Of a DNA stretch of 15,885 bases, positions 1-6,613 are shown piece by piece; the stretch's first letter is position 1, and each line of letters starts with the position of its first letter. The notes under the pieces were generated by a model. It saw only the letters and a list, made by a program, of their open reading frames with translations, had not been told where the DNA came from and made no database searches. Made by a program: the position numbers and the translations under genes. The stretch covers positions 1 through 15,885 of the forward strand of contig JAKZRQ010000127.1 of NCBI GenBank assembly GCA_047518105.1, in the 5' to 3' direction. The stretch comes from VXYL01 sp047518105 (GTDB lineage: Bacteria > Pseudomonadota > Gammaproteobacteria > Pseudomonadales > Azotimanducaceae).

Positions 1-1575
1 AGCCAGGTTGTCGATCTCCGCCAAGTCGACATCGAGGTGGTAGAGCTCCCAGACGTCGTCGTCGAAACTCGTGCCGCGTTGGTGGAACGTGACGGCCTTC
101 CATCCCTTGTGCCAGATGCCGCGTTGGCCAACCGTCTCGAAGTACTGGGTCTTCTTGCGCGGATCCGCGCCGTCGTCGTTCAGCGTCTGCGCCATGGATG
201 TGCCGTGCATCGGCATCTGTTCGATGCCGTTGACGTGGCTCGGTACGGCAACGCCGAGTAGGTCCAGAAGTGTCGGGGTCACGTCCACGACGTGATTGAA
301 CTGCCGCCGGGTCTCGCCCTTGGCTCGGATGCCCTTGGGCCACCGAACGACGAGCGGCGCCCGAACCCCGCCGGCATAGGTGTTCCCCTTGTGGCGCTTG
401 AAGGGCGTGTTGCCGGCCATGGCCCAGCCGACGGGATAGTGGTTGTACGTAAGCGGCCCGCCCATGTCGTCCAGCCGGGCGAGGTTGGCTTCGACGCTGC
501 TGTCCAGGCGGTTGCGCGCGCGCTGGTGGTCATGGGTGCCGTGGGGTCCGCCCGCCGGGCTCGCGCCGTTGTCCGAGATGGCCAGCACGATGGTGTCGTC
601 GCGCTCGCCGAGAGCGTCGATCTGCTCGAGCAGGCGCGCGATCTGCACGTCGGCGTGGTCGAGGAACCCGGCAAACACCTCTTCGAGCCGCGAGGCAAGG
701 CGCTTCTCGTCGGCGCCCAACTCATCCCACGCTTGCACACCGCGATTGCGCGGCGCGAGGCGTTGGTCCGAGGGCATTAGCCCCGAAGCCTTCTGCCGCG
801 CGAGGATTCTCGTTCGCGCCGCGTCCCAGCCGTCGTCGAACCTGCCCCGGTACTTGTCGGCGTAGGCCCGGGGCACATGGTGGGGGGAGTGCCCAGCGGC
901 GAACGCCACGTACAGGAAAAACGGCTTGTCCGGCGCTGCCGACACCAGTTGCCGCAGCCACTTGTTGGCGTTGTCGACGATGCCTTCCGACAGGTGGTAG
1001 CCGTCGCCCGGCGGCTCGATACGCTCGTTGCCGCGGATCAGTTCCGGGCTCCACTGGTTGGTCTCGCCGGCCAGGAAGCCGTAGAACCGGTCGAAGCCCC
1101 GCTGCAGCGGCCAGTGGTCGTAGTCGCCCGCCGGGCTCGTCTCGTGGATGGACGCCAGGTGCCACTTCCCGGACGCCAATGTCTGGTAGCCGTGCGGACG
1201 CAGCATTTCCGCGAGGTTTGCCGCCTCCCGCGACACGAATCCCCGCGTGTTGGGGAACCCGTTGGTCATCTCGGCCACCCGGCCCATGCCGACGCTGTGG
1301 TGGTTCCGGCCGGTCAGGAGGCACGTGCGGGTCGGGGAACACAGCGGCGTTGCGTGGAAGTTGGCGTAGCGCAGGCCATCGGCGGCCAGGCCGTCCAGGG
1401 CCGGGGTTTCGATGTCCGAGCCGTAGCAGCCGAGTTGCGAATAGCCAACATCGTCCAGAACGATCATGACGATGTTGGGACGTTGTTTGAGTGCGGACGG
1501 TTTCGAAGTCCAGGACACCCTGGACTGGTCCACGGTGCGTCCGATCTCGCCGTCGAATAGTCCGTCGTGTTCCAT
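1..1575 (-). CDS. Arylsulfatase, downstream tandem copy (3' end outside window)
   Basis: The reading frame is open for 525 codons from the ATG at 1575 to the window edge, so the C-terminal part (about 215 residues by comparison with the neighbour) is missing. It encodes a type I sulfatase: DDVG metal-binding motif near residue 41, CSPTR followed by LTGR near residue 79 (the Cys is the residue converted to formylglycine in this family), GKWHL near 136, and a SDNG motif near 335. By hand alignment it is about 87% identical to the gene just upstream, so the pair is a tandem duplication. Only 12 bases separate the upstream stop from this start, and the bases before the ATG carry only a weak GGACGGG-like ribosome site, so it is probably translated from a shared transcript. 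No signal peptide is visible, suggesting a cytoplasmic enzyme. The substrate cannot be read from sequence. Confidence 0.93.
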   Translation of the reverse strand, partial: MEHDGLFDGEIGRTVDQSRVSWTSKPSALKQRPNIVMIVLDDVGYSQLGCYGSDIETPALDGLAADGLRYANFHATPLCSPTRTCLLTGRNHHSVGMGRVAEMTNGFPNTRGFVSREAANLAEMLRPHGYQTLASGKWHLASIHETSPAGDYDHWPLQRGFDRFYGFLAGETNQWSPELIRGNERIEPPGDGYHLSEGIVDNANKWLRQLVSAAPDKPFFLYVAFAAGHSPHHVPRAYADKYRGRFDDGWDAARTRILARQKASGLMPSDQRLAPRNRGVQAWDELGADEKRLASRLEEVFAGFLDHADVQIARLLEQIDALGERDDTIVLAISDNGASPAGGPHGTHDHQRARNRLDSSVEANLARLDDMGGPLTYNHYPVGWAMAGNTPFKRHKGNTYAGGVRAPLVVRWPKGIRAKGETRRQFNHVVDVTPTLLDLLGVAVPSHVNGIEQMPMHGTSMAQTLNDDGADPRKKTQYFETVGQRGIWHKGWKAVTFHQRGTSFDDDVWELYHLDVDLAEIDNLA

Positions 1576-1587
1576 TCGCCCGTCCGG

Positions 1588-3828
1588 CTATTGGGTGGCC
1601 ATCAACTCTTCGAGCAGCGTCTCCTGGTCGAGGACTTCCGTGCCGAACGCTTCGATCACGACGTTGACGATCCGACCGTCGAAGACGAACGGGGATTCGT
1701 AGGCCTCGTCCACCGGCGTTTGGCTGTCGCGGCCGACGTCCAGGGGTTCGTTGACGAAGTTGTGATAGCGGAACGGGGTCAGAACACCCTCGCCAGCCGG
1801 TTGATCGTCGATATAGAACCTCACGCGGCCGTCGTCGGTCCCGGTTCTTACTACGTCGGCCCGGAGGGTAACGGCACCCGGCGGGATTGCCACGGGCGAC
1901 GATACGCGACAGCGCTCGCCGAAGTTGTTGGTGGTGTAGTGCAGCCGGTTGCCGAGAATGAAGACGCTCCAGCCGCCGAACCGGCCGCCGTCCGCAATGA
2001 TCGCGCCCTCGGCGTTGGTGGAACCCCGTTCGATTCTCGCCGTGATGCGATGCGACACGCCCCGTACTCTCGGGCCAGCCTTGAAGAAGTGGGGCAGTAC
2101 GGCGTCCTGGTAGAGAACCCAGCGGTTTTTGGGTTCCGGCCACCAACCGACGCCGCGCCTGCCGGTGAGATCGTCCAGCGGCAGTACGCCGTAGCGCTCG
2201 GCTTCACGCCACCACAGATCGATCAGTCCCTTGAGTTTTTCGGGATGCTGCTCGGCAAGGTTGTCGATCTCGGCGAGATCCACGTCGAGGTGGTAGAGCT
2301 CCCAGACGTCATCGTCGAAGCTCGTGCCGCGATGGTGGAAGGTGACCGCCTTCCAGCCTCGGTGCCAAAGGGCCCGCTGACCGATCGTCTCGAAATACTG
2401 GATGGTCTTCCGGGTATCCGCGTCGTTGTCGTTCAGGGTGTGGGCCATCGAGGTGCCGTGCAGCGGAATCTGCTCGACACCGTTGACGTGGCTCGGCAGG
2501 GGAACGCCCAGGAGATCGAGCAGGGTCGGCGTCACGTCGACCACGTGGTAGAACTGCCGGCGCGTCTCGCCTTGGGCTTGGATGCCGTCCGGCCACCGGA
2601 CCACGAGCGGCGCCCGGACACCGCCAGCATAGGTGTTCGCCTTATAGCGCTTGAACGGCGTGTTGCCCGCCATGGCCCAGCCGAAGGGGTAGTGGTTGTA
2701 GGTGAGGGGGCCGCCCATGTCGTCGAGCCGGGCCAGGTTCTCTTCGACGCTGCTGCCGAAGCCGTTGCGGGCGCGTTGATGATCGTAGGTTCCGTGCGGC
2801 CCGCCTTCCGCACTCGCGCCGTTGTCGGATATGGCGAGCACGATCGTGTCGTCGCGCTTGCCGAGTGCGTCGATCTGGTCGAGCAACCGCTGGATCTGCA
2901 CGTCGGTATGGTCGAGGAACCCCGCGAACACCTCCTCGAACCTCGCGGCCAGGCGCTTCTCGTCCGGGTCGAGCTCATCCCACACCTGTACGCCGGGGTT
3001 GCGCGGCGCCAGGCGTTGGTCCGCCGGCAGTAGCGCCGAGGCCTTCTGTCGGGCCAGGATCCTGTCTCGGGCGGCGTCCCAGCCGTCGTCGAACCTGCCC
3101 CGGTACTTGTCGGCATAGGCGCGCGGCACGTGATGCGGCGAATGTCCGGCCGCGAAGGCGACGTACAGGAAGAACGGTTTGTCGGGCGCTGCCGACACCA
3201 GTTGCCGCAGCCACTTGTTGGCGTTGTCGACGATGCCTTCCGACAGGTGGTAGCCGTCGCCCGGCGGTTCGATGCGCTCGTTGCCGAGGATCAACTCCGG
3301 ACTCCACTGGTTGGTCTCGCCAGCCGGGAAGCCGTAGAACCGGTCGAAGCCGCGCTGCAGCGGCCAGTGGTCGTAGGAGCCTGCCGGGCTCGTCTCGTTG
3401 ATGGAGGCCAGGTGCCACTTGCCGGAAGCCAGGGTCTGATAGCCGTGGGGACGCAGCATCTCGGCGAGGTTGGCCGCCTCTCTCGACACGAAGCCCCGCG
3501 TGTTGGGGAACCCGTTGGTCATCTCCGCGACCCGGCTCATGCCCACGCTGTGGTGATTGCGTCCCGTCAGGAGACAGGTCCGGGTCGGCGAGCACAGCGG
3601 CGTGACGTGGAAGTTGGCATAGCGCAGGCCATCGGCGCCCAGGCTATCCAGGGCGGGCGTGTCGATGTCCGAGCCGTAGCAGCCGAGTTGCGAATAGCCG
3701 ACGTCGTCCAGAACGATCATGACGATGTTGGGCTTTCGCTTCAGTTCGGACGCTGTGGGCACCCAGGATGGGGTGGATTCGTCCGCCGTGCGTTTGATCA
3801 CGCCGTTGAATAGCCGGTCATGTTCCAT
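1588..3828 (-). CDS. Arylsulfatase, long form (746 aa), upstream tandem copy
   Basis: Complete type I sulfatase that would hydrolyse sulfate esters. Visible motifs: DDVG metal ligands at 41-44, the formylglycine site CSPTR with Cys79 followed by LTGR, GKWHL with Lys137 and His139, SDNG with Asp335 and Asn336, and TPFKRYK with Lys393 and Lys396. The order and spacing match alkaline-phosphatase-superfamily sulfatases. At 746 residues it resembles the long arylsulfatase group (such as mycobacterial AtsA/AtsD-type proteins) with an extra C-terminal beta-rich domain from about residue 560, rather than the shorter form of about 535 residues. The start is set by a good AGGAG site six bases upstream. 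No signal peptide or membrane segment is seen. A formylglycine-generating enzyme is needed and is not in the window. The next gene downstream is its close paralogue. Function is confident; substrate is unknown. Confidence 0.95.
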   Translation of the reverse strand: MEHDRLFNGVIKRTADESTPSWVPTASELKRKPNIVMIVLDDVGYSQLGCYGSDIDTPALDSLGADGLRYANFHVTPLCSPTRTCLLTGRNHHSVGMSRVAEMTNGFPNTRGFVSREAANLAEMLRPHGYQTLASGKWHLASINETSPAGSYDHWPLQRGFDRFYGFPAGETNQWSPELILGNERIEPPGDGYHLSEGIVDNANKWLRQLVSAAPDKPFFLYVAFAAGHSPHHVPRAYADKYRGRFDDGWDAARDRILARQKASALLPADQRLAPRNPGVQVWDELDPDEKRLAARFEEVFAGFLDHTDVQIQRLLDQIDALGKRDDTIVLAISDNGASAEGGPHGTYDHQRARNGFGSSVEENLARLDDMGGPLTYNHYPFGWAMAGNTPFKRYKANTYAGGVRAPLVVRWPDGIQAQGETRRQFYHVVDVTPTLLDLLGVPLPSHVNGVEQIPLHGTSMAHTLNDNDADTRKTIQYFETIGQRALWHRGWKAVTFHHRGTSFDDDVWELYHLDVDLAEIDNLAEQHPEKLKGLIDLWWREAERYGVLPLDDLTGRRGVGWWPEPKNRWVLYQDAVLPHFFKAGPRVRGVSHRITARIERGSTNAEGAIIADGGRFGGWSVFILGNRLHYTTNNFGERCRVSSPVAIPPGAVTLRADVVRTGTDDGRVRFYIDDQPAGEGVLTPFRYHNFVNEPLDVGRDSQTPVDEAYESPFVFDGRIVNVVIEAFGTEVLDQETLLEELMATQ

Positions 3829-3834
3829 TCGGTT

Positions 3835-3839
3835 CTCCT
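3835..3839 (-). promoter_or_regulatory. Ribosome binding site of the upstream sulfatase
   Basis: The minus-strand sequence AGGAG lies six bases before the ATG at 3828 and fixes the start of the 746-residue sulfatase. The downstream copy has no site of comparable quality. Confidence 0.75.
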
Positions 3840-3944
3840 GAAACTAGTGGAGCATCGTGGCAGTTTAGCCCCCCACGCCTTGGTTCGACTCGATTCCGAC
3901 GCCCGCGATACGTTACCGGGGACGAAGCCAACCCCGCCTGGATG

Positions 3945-3974
3945 TCCCGAAGAGCCGTCCCGAAGAGCCGTCCC
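3945..3974. repeat. 13-bp tandem repeat, two copies
   Basis: The 13-base unit TCCCGAAGAGCCG occurs twice back to back (3945-3957 and 3958-3970), followed by TCCC, the beginning of a third copy. It lies in the non-coding region upstream of the sulfatases. No function is apparent. Confidence 0.8.
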
Positions 3975-4059
3975 TTACGCTGTTCGTCGTGCCGTCCTTC
4001 TACGCGCTTCTGGCCCGGCGCACGGGGTCGCCTCAGGCAGTGGCACGTCGGTTGGCGGG

Positions 4060-4322
4060 CTAGCCCGCATTTCTCACCAAGGGCCGTGATGATCGCGGAG
4101 GATTTTGGCTCTGTGCGCGTGCTCGCGACCGAGAGCATAGCGGGGACTACGGTTGAGGGAGCACGTGCGCGCACGGGCCCGTGTGTACACGGGGCCAAAA
4201 GACCCGCGAGGGCGCGGCCAGCGCAGTCCGCCATCGGCACGATCATCGATATCGCGGTCAAACTAGTGAAACCCAAGAGCTTTTTGACGCCGACAAGCGG
4301 CCTGGTGAGAAATGCGGGCTAG
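4060..4322. mobile_element. 263-bp segment with 20-bp terminal inverted repeats (non-autonomous element or IS remnant)
   Basis: CTAGCCCGCATTTCTCACCA at 4060-4079 is repeated exactly in inverse orientation at 4303-4322. The right end is part of a 55-bp stretch (4268-4322) found again, inverted, at 15688-15742, so this end sequence recurs in the genome. The inside has no credible gene. It carries GC-rich palindromic stretches near its centre (around 4162-4192). CTAG flanks both ends and is either part of the inverted repeat or a palindromic target duplication. The structure suggests a miniature element or an insertion sequence that has lost its transposase. I cannot assign a family. It sits between alanine dehydrogenase and the sulfatase pair, upstream of the latter, so it could affect their transcription. 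Confidence 0.65.
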
Positions 4323-4520
4323 TGGGTTCGGCCTACCTAGTGGTTGTCGTGGGGACGGTGATCGGGATGCGCCGCGCGCGGATCGCGAATCGACGGGATT
4401 CTTGACCAGGCGTTTGTCGACGTGTACCGCACGGTGGGGATGCAGGTACCCGTCGGGGCTGGCGAGGGACCAAGAGCGTCCCGCTGATAGCCGTCGGTTT
4501 GCGCTTCTCGGCGAAGCGGG
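4323..4520. other. Non-coding stretch downstream of alanine dehydrogenase
   Basis: About 200 bases between the inverted-repeat segment and the stop of alanine dehydrogenase. The plus strand from 4322 to 4405 reads as a short hydrophobic stretch followed by arginines and then a stop. This is too little to call a gene remnant. No convincing terminator for the dehydrogenase was found. Confidence 0.4.
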
Positions 4521-5723
4521 TCAGGCGTTGGTCGCGACGACTCCGGCGCGACTCGGCGAGTACGGCAACTCGATTGCCGTGTAGGGTGTGTAGGGTATGG
4601 GGCTGGCCGCAGTCGGGCCAAGAGCCCGCACTCTGTCAGGCCGTACAAGCCCGACCGACTCGGCGACCGCATCGTGCCAGACGGCGCCTCCTGCGACGTT
4701 CAGACCATCGGCGAGGTGCTTGTCGTCGTCGACAGCCCGTTGCCAACCCTTGTTCGCGATCGCCTTGACGTACGGCAGCGTCACGTTGTTCAGGGCCAGC
4801 GTAGAGGTGTGGGGGACGACGCCCGGCATGTTCGTCACGCAGTAGTGGACGACACCGTGCTGCACGAACGTGGGCTCGTCGTGGGTCGTTGGACGGCTGG
4901 TCTCGAAGCAGCCGCCTTGGTCGATGGAGATGTCGACCAGTACCGCGCCGTTGTGCATTTCGCGGACATCGTCCGCGCTCACGAGCCTTGGCGCCTTGGC
5001 GCCAGGCACAAGGACCGCGCCGATTACCACGTCCGCATCGAGCACGCTTTCCCGGGTGGTGGAGGCATTGGCCATCACCGTCTTGGCCCGACCGTCGAAC
5101 CGGTCGGCAAGCCAACGCAACCGGGCGACGCTCTTGTCGAGGATCGTCACGTCGGCACCGAGGCCGAGGGCGATGGTGGCGGCGTTGGCACCGGCCATGC
5201 CGCCGCCGATGATCACGACGTGCGCCGGTGCGACGCCGGGGACGCCGCCGAGCAGTACGCCTCGGCCGCCGGTGGTCCGTTGCAGTGCGTTGGCACCGAC
5301 TTGGACAGACATCCGGCCTGCGATCTCGCTCATGGGGGACAACAGGGGCAGACTACCGTCGGGTGCGGTGACGGTCTCGTAGGCGATCGCGGTGGCGCCG
5401 CTGTCGATGAGGGCGTTGGTCAATGCCGTATTGGCGGCCAGGTGCAGGTAGGTGAAGAGGATCTGGGACTCGTCGAGCCATGCGCATTCGGCGAGGCTGG
5501 GTTCCTTCACCTTGACCACCAGGGTCTGGTCGAATGCGTCTCGCGCGGTGCCGATGCGGGCACCGGCTGCCAGATAGTGCTCGTCGTCGAACCCGATGCC
5601 TGCCCCGGCACCTTGCTCGACGACCACGTCGTGGCCGTCGCGGGCGAGATCGGCCACGGACGCCGGGGACATACCGACCCGGTATTCGTGGACCTTGGTT
5701 TCCTTCGGAACGCCGATACGCAT
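4521..5723 (-). CDS. ald: Alanine dehydrogenase
   Basis: NAD-dependent L-alanine dehydrogenase (alanine to pyruvate, ammonia and NADH), a cytoplasmic, usually hexameric enzyme. The N-terminus MRIGVPKETKVHEYRVG is the family hallmark. Family-based catalytic and substrate residues are visible: Arg15, Lys73 in KVKEP, His94 in YLHLAA, Asp268 in IDQGG and Asn298 in VTNMPG. The NAD-binding GGGMAG motif is at about 173-178. The ATG at 5723 has a GAGGAAGG ribosome site. The protein has 400 residues while the family is usually about 371. The extra length is a proline/tyrosine-containing tail after about residue 360, which may be read-through of former non-coding sequence. It diverges from an Lrp-type regulator gene, a common arrangement for alanine-induced control. 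Identification is secure. Confidence 0.96.
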   Translation of the reverse strand: MRIGVPKETKVHEYRVGMSPASVADLARDGHDVVVEQGAGAGIGFDDEHYLAAGARIGTARDAFDQTLVVKVKEPSLAECAWLDESQILFTYLHLAANTALTNALIDSGATAIAYETVTAPDGSLPLLSPMSEIAGRMSVQVGANALQRTTGGRGVLLGGVPGVAPAHVVIIGGGMAGANAATIALGLGADVTILDKSVARLRWLADRFDGRAKTVMANASTTRESVLDADVVIGAVLVPGAKAPRLVSADDVREMHNGAVLVDISIDQGGCFETSRPTTHDEPTFVQHGVVHYCVTNMPGVVPHTSTLALNNVTLPYVKAIANKGWQRAVDDDKHLADGLNVAGGAVWHDAVAESVGLVRPDRVRALGPTAASPIPYTPYTAIELPYSPSRAGVVATNA

Positions 5724-5753
5724 GGCTCTTCACCTTCCTCGGTCAGGGCGATA

Positions 5754-5768
5754 GTGAGAATCGCTCAC
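5754..5768. promoter_or_regulatory. Dyad GTGAG-N5-CTCAC, candidate Lrp-type operator
   Basis: A perfect 5+5 base inverted repeat, 31 bases upstream of the alanine dehydrogenase ATG and within the divergent control region. Lrp/AsnC proteins bind 15-bp imperfect palindromes of this size. The site would suit binding by the adjacent regulator. This is inferred from position and symmetry only. Confidence 0.45.
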
Positions 5769-5774
5769 ACGTTA

Positions 5775-5812
5775 GCGAATTCGATGCGCAACAGGATTGC
5801 GTTTTAATTCGC
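5775..5812. promoter_or_regulatory. Second dyad GCGAATT...AATTCGC in ald/lrp control region
   Basis: GCGAATT at 5775-5781 is repeated inversely as AATTCGC at 5806-5812 with a 24-base AT-richer spacer. It is in the 137-bp gap between the two divergent genes, where both promoters must lie. No consensus -35/-10 pair could be assigned with confidence. It may be a second regulator site. Confidence 0.3.
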
Positions 5813-5860
5813 GGTGGGACAGTATCAAGACACTATCTGCCTAGTAAGTGGCAATTCACG

Positions 5861-6331
5861 ATGGAATCCATTGATTTAGATCAAAGAGACCGAATGATCC
5901 TGCACGAGATCCAGCATGACGGTCGAATGTCGAACACCCAACTCGCAGAGCGCATCAGCCTCTCCGAATCCGCGAGTCTGAGGCGTCTCAAGCGCTTGGA
6001 GGACATGGGGATGATTCGGGGCTACGTGGGACTCGTCGATCAGTCGCTAGCCGGCTACCCCGACAACGTCTTCGTGCAGATCACCCTGGCAAGCCAGCAG
6101 CGCGACGATCTCGTGGCATTCGAACGGGCGGTCTCGGAACTGCCCGAGGTAATGGAGTGCTATGTCATGTCGGGCGAAGCCGACTACTTGGTACGCGTGA
6201 TCGTGCGGGATGCCCGGGACTACGAACGCATTCACAGCCAGTACCTGACGGCGCTGCCGGGCGTGGACCGCGTGCATTCGAGCTTCGCGCTGCGCACGGT
6301 GGTGAAGCGGACGGAACTGCCGGTCCGCTAG
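5861..6331 (+). CDS. Lrp/AsnC-family transcriptional regulator, likely regulator of ald
   Basis: A 156-residue DNA-binding regulator. Residues 5-64 form the AsnC-type winged helix-turn-helix (LDQRDRMILHEIQHDGRMSN, then LAERISLSESASLRRLKRLE). Residues 68-150 form the RAM ligand-binding domain, including the typical VMECYVMSGEADYLVRVIV strand-turn-strand. Length and organisation match the family exactly. The ATG at 5861 was chosen because the protein then begins at the normal Lrp N-terminus; the frame is open further upstream but that part is arginine-rich antisense to ald. The ribosome site is weak. It is transcribed away from alanine dehydrogenase, so by analogy with AldR and similar pairs it probably controls ald in response to alanine or another amino acid. 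The ligand is inferred, not visible. Confidence 0.94.
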   Translation: MESIDLDQRDRMILHEIQHDGRMSNTQLAERISLSESASLRRLKRLEDMGMIRGYVGLVDQSLAGYPDNVFVQITLASQQRDDLVAFERAVSELPEVMECYVMSGEADYLVRVIVRDARDYERIHSQYLTALPGVDRVHSSFALRTVVKRTELPVR

Positions 6332-6352
6332 AATCCTTGAGCATGCCGAATC

Positions 6353-6370
6353 TTCACACTTGGGTGTGAA
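6353..6370 (+). terminator. Hairpin after the Lrp-type gene, possible terminator
   Basis: TTCACAC-TTGG-GTGTGAA, a perfect 7-bp stem with a 4-base loop, begins 22 bases after the lrp stop codon. No T-run follows, so it may be a weak or factor-assisted terminator, or just an RNA end-stabilising structure. Confidence 0.35.
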
Positions 6371-6389
6371 CACCGGTGGGCAGCGCTCT

Positions 6390-6452
6390 CGAACGCGCCG
6401 TGTGGGCGCGCGAACGCGCCGTGTGGGCGCGCGCTCGCGCCGTTTTGGCGCG
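6390..6452. repeat. 21-bp tandem repeat x3, each a GC hairpin
   Basis: Three contiguous 21-base units (6390-6410, 6411-6431, 6432-6452). The first two are identical and the third has diverged. Each contains CGCGCC-N5-GGCGCG, with loops GTGTG, GTGTG and GTTTT. A fourth unit starts but decays after 6453. The array lies between the convergent lrp and phosphoesterase genes. The same core, with loop CGCAG, recurs in the array at 8891-9050. Confidence 0.85.
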
Positions 6453-6477
6453 CGCTCGGGCAGCGAGACGCGCTAGT

Positions 6478-6548
6478 CGCATCGCCGTCGCCTGTTCAGG
6501 GACTCGCGCATCCTGATCTTGGACGAACCCACATCGGCACCGGACGGG
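6478..6548 (+). pseudogene. Decayed fragment of an ABC-transporter ATPase (Walker B region)
   Basis: From 6492 the plus strand reads LFRDSRILILDEPTSAPDG, which matches the Walker B/D-loop consensus of ABC ATPases (ARALLRDSRILILDEPTSALD) over almost every position. Just before it, 6478-6492 in another frame reads RIAVA, which in intact genes precedes ARAL. Joining them requires a deletion of about seven bases, so the fragment is frameshifted. Still further upstream, around 6457-6467, SGQR- or LGQR-like codons recall the LSGGQ signature. Neither the Walker A part nor the C-terminal end can be found; a hairpin array takes the place of upstream sequence. Only about 70 bases are recognisable. The match could be coincidental, but the length and order of the motifs make that unlikely. 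Confidence 0.55.
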
Positions 6549-6613
6549 CGCTATCGCCGCACCGCCGCACCGCCGCTTCGTCGTCCTCCAGACCGCAGCG
6601 GTTTGAATCCGCT

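Noticed and set aside
722..2146. 474-codon minus-strand open frame across both sulfatases
   Set aside because: Arg/Pro/Gly-rich out-of-frame translation of the two sulfatase genes, without recognisable domains.
1567..3033. 488-codon plus-strand open frame
   Set aside because: It is antisense to the sulfatase gene, which has full family motifs; high G+C produces long shadow frames.
3818..4276. 152-codon minus-strand frame upstream of the sulfatases
   Set aside because: It runs through the inverted-repeat element and the tandem 13-bp repeat and shows no domain or ribosome site; probably non-coding.
4181..4405. Possible membrane-protein remnant (hydrophobic stretch near 4334-4370)
   Set aside because: Only one short hydrophobic run followed by a stop; no family match could be recognised and it begins inside the mobile-element-like segment.
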